Shown piece by piece: positions 1 to 9,571 of a DNA stretch of 32,440 nucleotides. The translations under genes were made by a program, and so were the position numbers. Under the pieces are notes generated by a model that saw only the letters and a list, made by a program, of their open reading frames with translations, made no database searches and was not told where the DNA came from. The stretch's first letter is position 1. Each line of letters begins with the position of its first letter. This DNA comes from an uncultured Bacteroidales bacterium (GTDB lineage: Bacteria; Bacteroidota; Bacteroidia; Bacteroidales; Paludibacteraceae), in NCBI GenBank assembly GCA_903830915.1, contig CAIKVR010000264.1, positions 1-32,440 on the forward strand, given 5' to 3'.

Positions 1-3
1 CAT

Positions 4-1386
4 TCATTCCAACAGTCCTTTTACTTTTTTTCGTTCTGCTTGATTGCATGGAGATGGCATTTGCTTACAGAAGTTTTGCCAATCTGCCAATAATTGCTCT
101 TTCACAATTACTTCTTTTTTCGAAAGATCATTCTTTTCAGCCTCGTCTACTTCTAAATTGAAAAGTTTTACTTTGTCTTTATTCACAATTAGTTTCCATT
201 TACCGCTTCGAACTGCTCCATTTTCGTTTAGATACCAAAACAATTGTTTGTGAGGCTCTTCAATTGTTTTATTTTGAAGAAATGGCAATAAATTCACACC
301 ATCAATTTTTACAGCTTTTGAAATATTTACATTTGCAGCAGCACAAGCAGTAGGATAAATATCCAGTGACGAGACCGGTTTGTCATAAACCATTCCTGCT
401 TTGAGTTTCCCCGACCAACGAATAATAAAGGGTTCTCGAATACCACCTTCAAGAAGTTGCCCTTTATGACCCGATAAATTTCCTGCGCTTCCGAGCAATA
501 CCTTCGGCCATTCTTTTGGCCAATCAACCGTATATCCCAACGTGGGACCATTATCGCTTAGGAAAATAATCAGCGTATTCTGGGATAATTTTTGTTTATC
601 GAGTTCTTTCAATATTCTACCCACATTCTCATCCATTGAAAACAACATGGCTGCATAATATTGCAAAGCTTCATTTTGTAAATGGCTAACCATTTGCTGA
701 TGTTCTATTTTAGCCTGCATAGGTGAATGTGGCGCATTAAAACCAACATACATAAAAAACGGATTTGTTTTATTTTTGCCAATAAACTCGATAGCTTGTC
801 GACCAATTCTATCGGTCAGGTATTCATCACCGGGGCGTTCTGGTCCCCAAAGAATTCGTTTTGCATCACCAATAGCTTTAGGCTCATCCACCCCCTTGTA
901 ATGACCTTTTGAATCCGGAAAGTATTCTCCGCCAAAATGCATAACGGAATACGTTTCGTCGAAAGTAGTTTTTGGATAACCCGGAAGGTTATATTTTCCG
1001 AAAATAGCAGTTCGATAGCCTCCTTGTTTTAGCGTTTCATGTAGTAATTTCTGTGATACAGGAATACGATCCGAAATGCCTGGAATTTCAGCCCAAGCAT
1101 CAGTGTTGTCCTGTATACCAAATCGTTGCTGATAGGCTCCGGTTAATATCCCATACCTTGAAGGACCTGAAATTGGAGCAGTTACGTACCCATTTGTACA
1201 ACGAACACCCTCTTTTGCCAAACGGTCAATATTAGGAGTTGGTATCATTTTTCCGCCATAACAACCAGCATCTCCCCAGCCCATATCATCAGCCAAAATG
1301 ACAATAATGTTTGGGTTTTCTTGCGAAAATAAAGAAGAAGTAGCTAATGTTCCTCCCATTATGCAGAATGACATAAGTTTTTTCAT
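4..1386 (-). CDS. S1-family sulfatase, secreted, Ser-type FGly motif
   Basis: Predicted formylglycine-dependent sulfatase that removes sulfate esters from the target glycan. Residues 1-22 look like a signal peptide, so it is probably periplasmic. The metal-binding start of the alkaline-phosphatase fold is visible as ILADDMGWGD (D33, D34). The maturation motif is S73-G-P75-S76-R77, followed by YGILTG. This is the Ser version of C/S-x-P-x-R, which in known systems is oxidised to formylglycine by an anSME radical-SAM enzyme rather than by FGE. A second metal-site signature, LSDNGP, lies near residue 280. The 460-residue length fits the family. It is the last gene of the PUL seen here; its stop is at 4-6, so the gene is complete. 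The last 40 codons are duplicated downstream of the GH16 gene. Sulfatase identity is secure; the substrate (a sulfated galactan) is inferred from neighbours. Confidence 0.95.
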   Translation of the reverse strand: MKKLMSFCIMGGTLATSSLFSQENPNIIVILADDMGWGDAGCYGGKMIPTPNIDRLAKEGVRCTNGYVTAPISGPSRYGILTGAYQQRFGIQDNTDAWAEIPGISDRIPVSQKLLHETLKQGGYRTAIFGKYNLPGYPKTTFDETYSVMHFGGEYFPDSKGHYKGVDEPKAIGDAKRILWGPERPGDEYLTDRIGRQAIEFIGKNKTNPFFMYVGFNAPHSPMQAKIEHQQMVSHLQNEALQYYAAMLFSMDENVGRILKELDKQKLSQNTLIIFLSDNGPTLGYTVDWPKEWPKVLLGSAGNLSGHKGQLLEGGIREPFIIRWSGKLKAGMVYDKPVSSLDIYPTACAAANVNISKAVKIDGVNLLPFLQNKTIEEPHKQLFWYLNENGAVRSGKWKLIVNKDKVKLFNLEVDEAEKNDLSKKEVIVKEQLLADWQNFCKQMPSPCNQAERKKVKGLLE

Positions 1387-1457
1387 TTGTTCGTGTTATT
1401 TATTATTGTTTAATAGTTAATAGTATGAAACAGGTTCAAAGAAACAGTTGAAGATTA

Positions 1458-1547
1458 TTACCACACATCTGATCTAAAAGGTGATGCCGGTAATCCTTTC
1501 ACATCGAAAAGAGTCACTTCGGGAATTCCCTCCCATGCATACCTAAT
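1458..1547 (-). pseudogene. 3' remnant of a sialate O-acetylesterase-like gene
   Basis: On the minus strand a 29-codon stretch ending in TAA reads IRYAWEGIPEVTLFDVKGLP followed by ASPFRSDVW. The pattern RYAW...L(Y/F)...GLPASPFR(S/T)D-W matches, from memory, the extreme C-terminus of the sialate 9-O-acetylesterase family (SGNH-type carbohydrate esterases common in PULs). An in-frame TAA lies directly upstream, so nothing longer is encoded. It sits between the sulfatase start and the duplicated sulfatase tail. I interpret it as the last codons of a gene otherwise deleted. The translation is certain; the family assignment rests on recalled consensus. Confidence 0.6.
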
Positions 1548-1584
1548 AGGTTAGACCTAACTGTTTTATGCGGTAACTTGCAGT

Positions 1585-1705
1585 CATTCATTCCAACAGT
1601 CCTTTTACTTTTTTTCGTTCTGCTTGATTGCATGGAGATGGCATTTGCTTACAGAAGTTTTGCCAATCTGCCAATAATTGCTCATTCACAATTGCTTCCT
1701 TTTTC
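1585..1705. repeat. 121-bp direct repeat of the sulfatase 3' end
   Basis: Positions 1585-1705 repeat positions 1-121 in the same orientation. The first 99 bases are identical and I count three mismatches overall (at 100/1684, 110/1694 and 115/1699). The copy at 1-121 is the 3' end of the intact sulfatase gene. This copy overlaps the end of the GH16 gene: the substitution at 1684 contributes to the GH16 stop codon (1682-1684). Such high identity implies recent duplication, gene conversion or deletion between paralogues. Confidence 0.95.
1588..1704 (-). pseudogene. 3' remnant of a second sulfatase gene
   Basis: Within the 121-bp repeat, a minus-strand frame different from that of GH16 encodes about 38 residues, starting KKEAIVNEQLLADW and ending KKVKGLLE before TGA. 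It is nearly identical to the C-terminus of the intact sulfatase (KKEVIVKEQLLADW...). No other sulfatase sequence adjoins it: upstream DNA immediately becomes the LamG domain of the GH16 gene. It is therefore a stub left by loss of a paralogous sulfatase, or a copied tail. It is not expected to make a product. Confidence 0.8.
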
Positions 1706-3499
1706 ATGAATTTCTCTGTTGTAAACTTTTATCTTACTTAAAGTTCCCCTGAATCTTTTCATCTTGGCCGATTCTTTTTCGGCAGGGGTGAGCTGAACCA
1801 TAACATCTCCTACGGCTTCAAAACCGCCATCCACACAACCTAATCTGCCGGCGGCGGTCGAATCGTTGGTCATCTTGGTTATTCCTGTTTCGGTTTTTAA
1901 TAATTTTCCATTGGCATAAATATTGGCTGTGCCTTTATTAAATGTACAGCTTATTCTTGAATCCTTGCCTTCAGTATAAGCATTTTCTGCAGCAACTACA
2001 AAATTATCGGTTACACTTCCTATTCTAAACAATACACCGCCTTTATTGGTCAATTGAACTGCCCAGCCCGCATTACCGGTTTTTGGCATTCTAATAACCG
2101 GAGTCATGTTTGCCTTTTCGGCTGCATTTACCGTAAAATCTACCGACATAGCATCGCCACGACCGACACATCTATCAAAAAAATAGAATTTTTCATCGCC
2201 TTTGAAATTAATAGGACTTCCCATTGCCAGTTTCCAGATAGGGTCTCCTACCAATACCAGTGGTTCCTGTTTTTTCACGACCTGACCGGGTAAAGCTGGT
2301 TTCATAAAGTTGACATCGTCGATTTCCAACCATTCTCCACCATCACCTTTTGACGTGATAGTAATTGTAACGGTGTTATTACTTACTTTTATATTAGAAA
2401 TGGTGATTTTAGTCCACTTCTCATTGCGTTTCAAATCAAAAGCAATTTCTTTTCCACCGAAATCACTTACTTTTATTTGTGCATTGATTTGTCCGCCCGA
2501 GCTTTTTACCATGGCCGTCAGTTCGTAGTTACCATTCATAATGTATTCCAGTTTTTGAGTAGAAGTCACTTCATAAGCGGTTTCAAAACCTTGTCGTAAT
2601 TTATATTCGTTTCGCACGGCATCGCCTTTTACAATAAGTGTTGCTTTTTCTGTTCCTTTTGTTGCCCATGCCACCGGTTTGTTTGGATTGGTTTTGTCCT
2701 GATTGTATTCAAAATCTCCATTGGGCAAAATATTGATTCCAGGATAGTCTTTGGCATAATATCTGAAATACTTGAAGGTGGATTCGCCCGGAAGTTTATC
2801 CACATCAACTTTGCCTGTACCGTTCAAAGCGGTTAGCCAAACTGCCTGTGCTGCAGTAAGTTCATTCCACTCAGCACGTGCCACTTCCACACCATTGTCA
2901 TAAAATATCACTCCTTCGGGGGTGTATTCATAGGCATCCAAAAGCCATCCGCCTTCCATCAATTTAAAGGGAACATTCGCTCTATGTGGCCATGGCACAT
3001 ATCCGCCATATTTCTTGGGAGCAAAGTGTATATACAAATTATTACATCCCACACTCGTTTTGGAATCAATTTCGTAGGAATCAATTTCGAAAATATTATT
3101 ATTCGAAATGCTTCCACCCGCCTGCCAAAAGGAGGTGTGTACTCCTTTTCCATCCATAAACGGACGTGACAGTGATTCATAATAGCCGTAACCAAATTGG
3201 TGCTTGCTTATAATCCCACCGCCGGTATATTGCATTTGTCCATCTACCATTTCGTATCTGGCCGCTATATGCAATGCTCCATCTGATACCGAAACGTTCT
3301 CTTTGCGATTGTAACCGTTCAGATTACCGCCTTTTCGCCAGTCGGTTCGATATTTCCAGTCGTTCTCGTTCAATTTATCACCATCAAACTTTTCTTCGTA
3401 AAGAAGCACATAACCTTTATTTACAGGAACTTGCGCAAACAGTGTGAGTGGGAATAAAACAACTAAAAATAGAGAATTGAAAATTTGTCTTGTCTTCAT
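1682..3499 (-). CDS. GH16 endo-galactanase-like enzyme with CBM and LamG domains
   Basis: Glycoside hydrolase family 16 enzyme, likely an endo-acting hydrolase of beta-linked galactans (agarase, porphyranase or kappa-carrageenase-like). Residues 1-22 form a signal peptide. The catalytic beta-jelly roll spans about 28-255 and carries the beta-bulge motif E138-I-D140-S-Y-E143 (ExDxxE: nucleophile, helper Asp, acid/base), preceded by the usual aromatic HTSFW. Residues about 256-400 form a CenC-like (CBM4/9/22-type) beta-sandwich. Residues about 415-598 form a LamG-like concanavalin fold ending GTLSKIKVYNREI. There is no T9SS domain, so it is probably periplasmic or lipid-independent. It lies 19 bases downstream of the GH95 gene in the same operon. 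The last codons run into the duplicated sulfatase tail, so the final few residues (about HEKGSNCE) may not be ancestral. The GH16 call is strong; the exact substrate is open. Confidence 0.88.
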   Translation of the reverse strand: MKTRQIFNSLFLVVLFPLTLFAQVPVNKGYVLLYEEKFDGDKLNENDWKYRTDWRKGGNLNGYNRKENVSVSDGALHIAARYEMVDGQMQYTGGGIISKHQFGYGYYESLSRPFMDGKGVHTSFWQAGGSISNNNIFEIDSYEIDSKTSVGCNNLYIHFAPKKYGGYVPWPHRANVPFKLMEGGWLLDAYEYTPEGVIFYDNGVEVARAEWNELTAAQAVWLTALNGTGKVDVDKLPGESTFKYFRYYAKDYPGINILPNGDFEYNQDKTNPNKPVAWATKGTEKATLIVKGDAVRNEYKLRQGFETAYEVTSTQKLEYIMNGNYELTAMVKSSGGQINAQIKVSDFGGKEIAFDLKRNEKWTKITISNIKVSNNTVTITITSKGDGGEWLEIDDVNFMKPALPGQVVKKQEPLVLVGDPIWKLAMGSPINFKGDEKFYFFDRCVGRGDAMSVDFTVNAAEKANMTPVIRMPKTGNAGWAVQLTNKGGVLFRIGSVTDNFVVAAENAYTEGKDSRISCTFNKGTANIYANGKLLKTETGITKMTNDSTAAGRLGCVDGGFEAVGDVMVQLTPAEKESAKMKRFRGTLSKIKVYNREIHEKGSNCE

Positions 3500-3518
3500 T
3501 TGGTAGTTGTGTTTTATG

Positions 3519-5852
3519 TTAAATAGAATTGAAATCTGTCAATTTCATCGTTTTTTGTTTGTTCGTAATAAGATTAATCGCCTTTTTTGCATTTCCGTAG
3601 CGAATTGAATACTTTCCTGTTTTGTCGGCTATAAGTGTTACTTCCTTTAACTTACATTCTTGCCAACGAATTGAAACGGTTATACCACCTCTTGCCCGAA
3701 GTCCATTTACTTCACCATTTTTCCAAGATGTAGGCATAGCTGGCAACAATACAATTTCACCACCTTGACTTTGAAGCAGCATTTCGGCAATACCTGCCGT
3801 TATTCCAAAGTTTCCATCAATCTGAAAGGGTGGGTGACAACAAAACATGTTTGGATAAATTCCTCCTGCATTACCATAGTCCGTCTTTAATGCAGTTTTT
3901 AAGTTGAAAAATCTCTGTATCATTTTATTGGCATGCTCTCCATCTTGTAGACGTGCCCAAAATAGAATTTTCCAAGCAATACCCCATCCGGTTCCTCCAT
4001 CACCTCGAATTTCCAAGGTTTTTCTGGCAGCATTCATCAACTCAGGATGTGCGTTGTTGATTTGATTGCTGGGAAATAAGCCATAAAGGTGCGAAGTATG
4101 ACGGTGTTGTGGATCCACTTCAGCATATTCTTCTATCCATTCCAGCAACTGACCTTTACTTCCAATACGCATAGGCAAAAGCTTGGATTTCTTATCCAAA
4201 ATTTGTTTTCGAAATGCTTCGTCAACTTCTAATATTTTGGCAGAAGCATCACATATTGAAAATATATCATTTACAATTTGTGTACTCATGGTAGAGCCCA
4301 TGGTTACTGAATATTTTTTTCCATCTTTACCATAATACATATTTTCTGGCGAGGTAGTTGGACCCGCTACAAGGTAACCTAGCGTAGGATGTGCAACTAG
4401 AAAATCATTGTAAAACAAAGCTGCATCACGCATTAAGGGATAATATTTCCCTAGAAACTCTTTATCGCCCGTGAATTGATAATGTTCCCAAATATGGGTG
4501 CAAAGCCAGGCTGCCGACTCCTGAAACAAAAGAGAAGATTGTCCACGTAATTCATTAATCCCCCAAGGCGTGCTTCGTATGCACATCTCCCATCCATTAC
4601 AACCGTATCGCTCCTTTCCTGATTTCTTGCCCGCTGGATACATGCGTTCCATTTGCTCGAACATGGGCTGAGTTAGTTCCGATAAATTACAAACTTCTGC
4701 CGGCCAATAATTCATCTGGAAATTAATATTCACCGTGAAATCGCAAAACCAAGCTGGTTTGAAATCTTTATTCCAAATACCTTGCAAATTAGCAGGTAAA
4801 CCTCCCGGATGTGAACTTGAAATAAGCAAATACCTGCCGTATTGAAACAGAATTGCCGTAAGATTGGGGTCAACATTATTATTTATAGCTTTGATGCGTT
4901 CAACTGTCGATAATTGTGGATTTGCATTTTCTCCCAATTTTAATGTTACCCTATTGAAATATTGCTGATAGTCTTTTACATGATCCTGCAATATTCTACT
5001 AAACCCTTTATCGGATGCTTTGCTAAGTATTTCAGCACTTTGCTTTATCGGATCCTTTTTCCAGAAATCGGTATTGGCTGACAAATATATCAAAACCTCA
5101 TCGGCATTGCTTACCACTATCTTTCCATCTTTGGTTGTTAATTTACCCCCCTTGGCTATAACCTTCGTTTGTGCATGAAAAGTGGCACCACCAAATTCAC
5201 AGGTACCGTCAAGTATGATTCCATCAAAGCCTTGAATAGATGAAACAGCCCCCTTTTCGCGATTCAGGGCTATACTGAAACTCAGATTATTCTTTTTACT
5301 GCTGGTAAGCTTTATCAAAAATACCTTGTCTACAGCACTGATAAACATGTCTCTTCGATATGTAGCAGTTTTTGTTTTAAATTCTACTGAGGAAGTAGCG
5401 TTACTTAAATCAAGAACTCTTTTGTATGATAAAACAGAGTCTTGTATATTGTTGAACGACAACCATAAATCGCCCAGAGGTTGATAACTACCATAACGTG
5501 GATCATTTTTGGTGGTACAGTATTTGGTGGTCAATGAATCTGCCTTTGCAAAATTACCCTCGAATAGTGCCGTTCTAATCTCTGGTATTTTCGCAACCAT
5601 TTCTTTGTTTTCCGTAAAATGGTATTGTCCCGACCACACACTTGATTCGTTCAAATAGATGCGTTCCGTACGAATTCCACCCATCACCATAGCCCCGAGA
5701 CTTCCATTTCCCAATGGCAAGGCCTCTTCCCATACTTTAGCCGGCTTATCATACCAAAGGCATAAATTGTCGTTTTTTAGGGAATTGTTTCCAGCCAATA
5801 AAATGGTAGGCAATAGAATCAACGACAGAATATAAAAAGTTTTATTTTTCAT
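3519..5852 (-). CDS. GH95 alpha-L-fucosidase / alpha-L-galactosidase
   Basis: Inverting exo-glycosidase of family GH95, which removes alpha-L-fucose or alpha-L-galactose. It has a signal peptide (1-20), the N-terminal beta-domain signature EEALPLGNGSLGAMVMGG followed by ERIYLNESSVWSG, and an (alpha/alpha)6 barrel. Residues matching the known active site are visible: N375 and N377 in TVNINFQMNYWPAE, E503 in TSPENMYYG and D679 in FQIDGNFG. The HRHTSHLYGLFP motif (583-594) is also present. The 777-residue length is typical. It follows the SGNH hydrolase gene by 15 bases. With a GH86 and a sulfatase in the operon, alpha-L-galactosidase activity on porphyran-type oligosaccharides is attractive, because L-galactose and L-fucose differ only at C6. 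Sequence alone does not decide between the two. Confidence 0.95.
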   Translation of the reverse strand: MKNKTFYILSLILLPTILLAGNNSLKNDNLCLWYDKPAKVWEEALPLGNGSLGAMVMGGIRTERIYLNESSVWSGQYHFTENKEMVAKIPEIRTALFEGNFAKADSLTTKYCTTKNDPRYGSYQPLGDLWLSFNNIQDSVLSYKRVLDLSNATSSVEFKTKTATYRRDMFISAVDKVFLIKLTSSKKNNLSFSIALNREKGAVSSIQGFDGIILDGTCEFGGATFHAQTKVIAKGGKLTTKDGKIVVSNADEVLIYLSANTDFWKKDPIKQSAEILSKASDKGFSRILQDHVKDYQQYFNRVTLKLGENANPQLSTVERIKAINNNVDPNLTAILFQYGRYLLISSSHPGGLPANLQGIWNKDFKPAWFCDFTVNINFQMNYWPAEVCNLSELTQPMFEQMERMYPAGKKSGKERYGCNGWEMCIRSTPWGINELRGQSSLLFQESAAWLCTHIWEHYQFTGDKEFLGKYYPLMRDAALFYNDFLVAHPTLGYLVAGPTTSPENMYYGKDGKKYSVTMGSTMSTQIVNDIFSICDASAKILEVDEAFRKQILDKKSKLLPMRIGSKGQLLEWIEEYAEVDPQHRHTSHLYGLFPSNQINNAHPELMNAARKTLEIRGDGGTGWGIAWKILFWARLQDGEHANKMIQRFFNLKTALKTDYGNAGGIYPNMFCCHPPFQIDGNFGITAGIAEMLLQSQGGEIVLLPAMPTSWKNGEVNGLRARGGITVSIRWQECKLKEVTLIADKTGKYSIRYGNAKKAINLITNKQKTMKLTDFNSI

Positions 5853-5867
5853 TAAATCAATTGTTTT

Positions 5868-7238
5868 TTATCGCTCTTTAGAAACTAACATAAAACGATG
5901 TGAAACCGGTTGTGCCAATTGATAAACTCTTGAACGTAGTTCATCCGCCTCTTTTTCTAGCATTTTTGCATTGGGTTTAACTACTTTATACTTTTGCATT
6001 TGTGTTTTTAGATAAGTATTAGTAGGAAATTTGGCGGTAAACAAAGAGTCAAGATAAGCTACACTTAAATTTAAATCTGATTTGTTTTTAAAGTCATTTA
6101 AATACTTTATATCCATATAACTTATGGTTCGCAATTTAGCTTCATTTTCCCACAATTTGGTCAATTCTTTTTTCACGGTTTCCGACTGGCGATATTGGGG
6201 TGTTTTGATGAGGGAAGCCAAATTAACCCCCTGCAGCAATTCTTCACTTGAAAATATGCCTATTAAAGTGCTGTCTATTCTCAACTCGTAGTTTCCAAAA
6301 GTAAGATCGCTAACTTGAAGAATTTCCTGATTTAGTTCTTGCATGATTGGAACCAACGAAAGGCCTGTTTTTTGCGATTCGCTAAATGTGAATGGCAAAG
6401 CGTTTTCCTTACATATAAATTCGACGCCTTTAGCATTGTATTTCAATTTAGTAACAGTACAATTGGCGGATGCTGATTTGCCTTTCATTGCATTTTTGGC
6501 AACTGCAATTTTTGATATATAGGTAGGTGATTTTGTTGTTCTCAGAAATTGATACGCCATTATCAAATTACCAGTAGCACCCGGATGAATACGGTCTGCA
6601 CCTACTACAGTTGCCGAAGAGTCTTTTTGTTGAATCGTTTTATTAATCTCAGTCATAATCGACCAATAATCAACGGTTTGCAATTTGTATTTATCGGCCA
6701 GTGTTTGCATGTAATCGGCACATGTCTTCAGTGCGTCATTAACCCCTAAATTATTGGGTCTTGCTATTTTAGCTGTCTGGTCGAATATCGAAGGTTTTTG
6801 CAGAATAACACTGACTTTTTTATCAATTAGGATACGCACGATACTATCCAGATTTTTTCGATATACTACCAAAGAATTTTCGCGTTTTTTTAATGTGTCA
6901 GCACTAAGAGTTATGGCTGAACCATAGAGATATCTCATCACATCATTCATCCCAATCATAATCACGGCATGAGTGGGTTTGTGAACCAGCACATCACTTT
7001 CCAAGCGATTCAAAACGCCTCCTGTTACATCTCCCGAAATGCCGCAATTGTAAAACGCAACCGGACTTTCGGGAAAGCGGGTAACGTAGTATTGTAGGAT
7101 ATTGTGGTGAAATTCACCGGCATGCGTAATGCTGTTTCCAACAAAGCATACACGGTCACCTTTTTTAAAGAGCTGTGCAGGAGTATCAAATACAATGCAA
7201 AATAGCAAAATGACAAAAAGAGTGAATTTTGTTTTCAT
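5868..7238 (-). CDS. SGNH/GDSL-family esterase, secreted
   Basis: Predicted carbohydrate esterase of the SGNH hydrolase superfamily, acting in the periplasm after a signal peptide (about 1-21). All four blocks are present: FVGNSIT with nucleophile S36, NCGISGDV with the oxyanion Gly, IGMNDV with N98, and ADRIHPG with D215 and H218. The SGNH fold ends near residue 230. The C-terminal 220 residues include a beta-rich stretch followed by a helical tail (Lys/Leu-rich from about 370), an arrangement common in Bacteroidota PUL esterases. It sits between GH86 and GH95 in the operon, so it probably removes acyl groups that block exo-enzymes. The ester type (acetyl or other) cannot be read from the sequence. 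Confidence 0.9.
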   Translation of the reverse strand: MKTKFTLFVILLFCIVFDTPAQLFKKGDRVCFVGNSITHAGEFHHNILQYYVTRFPESPVAFYNCGISGDVTGGVLNRLESDVLVHKPTHAVIMIGMNDVMRYLYGSAITLSADTLKKRENSLVVYRKNLDSIVRILIDKKVSVILQKPSIFDQTAKIARPNNLGVNDALKTCADYMQTLADKYKLQTVDYWSIMTEINKTIQQKDSSATVVGADRIHPGATGNLIMAYQFLRTTKSPTYISKIAVAKNAMKGKSASANCTVTKLKYNAKGVEFICKENALPFTFSESQKTGLSLVPIMQELNQEILQVSDLTFGNYELRIDSTLIGIFSSEELLQGVNLASLIKTPQYRQSETVKKELTKLWENEAKLRTISYMDIKYLNDFKNKSDLNLSVAYLDSLFTAKFPTNTYLKTQMQKYKVVKPNAKMLEKEADELRSRVYQLAQPVSHRFMLVSKER

Positions 7239-7301
7239 GAGATGGAATGTATATTTTAATGGTGATAATTGGTGATTATGTCAATATATTTACTTGGACA
7301 A

Positions 7302-9539
7302 TTAGTTAACAAGCATTTTTTTTGTAAATATGTCATTGTCAGTATAAAGTTTGCACACATACAATCCTTTACAAAAGCATTTTGTATCAATGACATAATT
7401 ATGTTTCCCTGTTTTCAAAAAACAATTGGCGCCTGAAAAAACTTCTTCACCATTAGCCGAATAGATTTTGAGCGAAATATTCGAAGCTTGTTGCAAGGTA
7501 AAAGAAATTGTTGCTTCGGAAATTACAGGATTGGGATAAATCTTTAATTGGGGGCTTTCTGTTAACCCAATTTCTGAAACTGTCGTTAATACTTGATTCA
7601 CACCTACTATCAAGGTTACAGCACCAATTCCACCCATTTTCCCATCATCAAAAGAACATACGATGGTATTATTGCTTGTCAACAATGCCTTATTTACAGC
7701 AATAATTTTCGTGCTTCCATAACCTCCAGAGTATTCTAACCTTGAAGCACATTTTTCCATGGGCACAATCAGTTTAGTTCCATTAAGAGTAACAACTAAA
7801 TTGCGATTGGTACCCACCACGCGACTTACCCCAATGCGTAAATAGGCGTAGTCAATGTTGGATAGTGAAGAAACATTTACGGTAAAGGTAGCACTGGTTG
7901 AGAATTGCTTACACATTTGCGAGGCATAATAGGGTACTTCATTGGTAGCTTTTGTTTCTGTAATTACGCTTTTGTAATGGACAAATGTCACAACTGCTTC
8001 TCTGGCGTTCAGCTGAAAATTGGTTGTATTTGAGGCCAACATTTCTGAATAAGCCGAAGTAAAATCAGTATTCCTTCCAACTCGTCGAATTTTTATGGAA
8101 TCGATATTGTTTAGAGGGTAATTCAGCGTTAATGTTTCGGCACTATCCGAGAGGTTATTCAGGACAATAATCAGCTTTTTTCCATCCACATAGGTCTGTT
8201 GCTGAATATCTGGACTTGTGCAATCGGAATAAACTCTCCGTCCTCTAATATCTTTAAAAAACTTATAAAAATTAATCTTATCGGTTTCATACCAATTTGT
8301 TTTATCGGTATAATTATTAGCTACAAGCAAAGAAGCATGATAGGTTGGATCCCATGCATAAGATTCCAATCCGATAAATGGATCCACTTTAATTACTGTT
8401 TGAGGATGATTCATAAACACCATGGTACTGGCAATTGCACTGCTCACACACATATAATCTGCCACCGAACGGGCTTTCATATCGTAGGCGAATCCTGAAC
8501 CAGAACCAATCAGATATTTTGCATAATTTTTTCTGCATTTTACATCCGAAATTTGTCCACCATGCTCGGTACTGGCAAACTTAAAATCTTTATTATACTT
8601 ATTTCTTCCCCAACTTGACAATGCATCCAAAACACCTTCCAATGGCAGTCCCGAATTTATATTAACGGTTAGCTTGTTTTGAATTGAATCCCAATTATAT
8701 GAATCGTAAACATGAAAAGAGTAAAAATCGAGTTTGCCTTGTGTCAAATCTATGAATTTGCCCAACTTTAAAAACTGTTGATAGTTATTGTAGTAATAAT
8801 TAGCTCCCGAAGAGCAGGGACCTCCAATCAAGGTGTGAAGACTAGTGTCTTTTGCCTTTTGCCATATTTTTAAATGGAAATCAGCCAAGTTGGGCAACAT
8901 GAGAGTACTATCCAACAGCTGCCAGGCGGGTTCATTTATGGGCTCAAAGGTGATGGGCCGTGACCATTCGGTATAATTGTTCTTTAACAAACCAACAGCC
9001 AGTTCTGCCGCAGCTATTTTATTGATGGGTAAACTATCGACCGAACCTGAAGTACCCTCTTTTTTCATAAACTTCGGATATCCGTTATGAGGATCGTGCA
9101 TCATGGCACCCACATTGACCGGAAATAATGCCATGAATCCGGAACTTGGTAAAACAACGCCATCGGTTGGTTTTGCATTGTTTTGCAAATAAGTCATATC
9201 GGTATATCCAGTCCTAGCAGCATCTTCCTGAACATTCTTGGTATAGGTAATGGCATTGCTTACCAGCCCAAGATTTCGTCCAAATGACATTCCCAAATCA
9301 TACAAATACCTATCTGAAATGGATGTATTGCTAATATCCCTTTCAAAATTTGTTCCTGGATGACAGAGATTAAAATACTTACCCCTATCAAGCTGTGAAA
9401 TTCCACAAATGGACAAGGTATTGGTTGGTTGAATGTTTATGGTTACATTTTGAGCATTCATCGAAAGTATTGAACACAAAAACAGTGAAAACAAAATATG
9501 CTTCAATAAATAAGACTTTTTGATAACCAACACTTTCAT
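7302..9539 (-). CDS. GH86 beta-agarase/beta-porphyranase with T9SS sorting domain
   Basis: Predicted endo-hydrolase of agar or porphyran, family GH86, exported to the cell surface. It has a signal peptide (1-30) followed by the family's opening pattern NVTINIQPTN...ISQLDRGKYFNLCHPG. The (beta/alpha)8 domain has a likely acid/base E203 in EPINEPAWQ and a likely nucleophile E325 in ASTEHGGQI. A beta-sandwich pair extends to about 660. The final 75-80 residues are a T9SS type-A sorting domain, starting LKIYPNPV and ending GLYVCKLYTDNDIFTKKMLVN, which directs outer-membrane translocation and usually surface attachment. It is 745 residues long. The enzyme marks the substrate of the locus: known GH86 members act on agarose or porphyran. 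GH86 assignment is by recalled similarity to characterised porphyranases; the split between agarase and porphyranase is open. Confidence 0.85.
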   Translation of the reverse strand: MKVLVIKKSYLLKHILFSLFLCSILSMNAQNVTINIQPTNTLSICGISQLDRGKYFNLCHPGTNFERDISNTSISDRYLYDLGMSFGRNLGLVSNAITYTKNVQEDAARTGYTDMTYLQNNAKPTDGVVLPSSGFMALFPVNVGAMMHDPHNGYPKFMKKEGTSGSVDSLPINKIAAAELAVGLLKNNYTEWSRPITFEPINEPAWQLLDSTLMLPNLADFHLKIWQKAKDTSLHTLIGGPCSSGANYYYNNYQQFLKLGKFIDLTQGKLDFYSFHVYDSYNWDSIQNKLTVNINSGLPLEGVLDALSSWGRNKYNKDFKFASTEHGGQISDVKCRKNYAKYLIGSGSGFAYDMKARSVADYMCVSSAIASTMVFMNHPQTVIKVDPFIGLESYAWDPTYHASLLVANNYTDKTNWYETDKINFYKFFKDIRGRRVYSDCTSPDIQQQTYVDGKKLIIVLNNLSDSAETLTLNYPLNNIDSIKIRRVGRNTDFTSAYSEMLASNTTNFQLNAREAVVTFVHYKSVITETKATNEVPYYASQMCKQFSTSATFTVNVSSLSNIDYAYLRIGVSRVVGTNRNLVVTLNGTKLIVPMEKCASRLEYSGGYGSTKIIAVNKALLTSNNTIVCSFDDGKMGGIGAVTLIVGVNQVLTTVSEIGLTESPQLKIYPNPVISEATISFTLQQASNISLKIYSANGEEVFSGANCFLKTGKHNYVIDTKCFCKGLYVCKLYTDNDIFTKKMLVN

Positions 9540-9571
9540 TTTACTGTTTGGAATTCCTGCTTTTTACTTTT

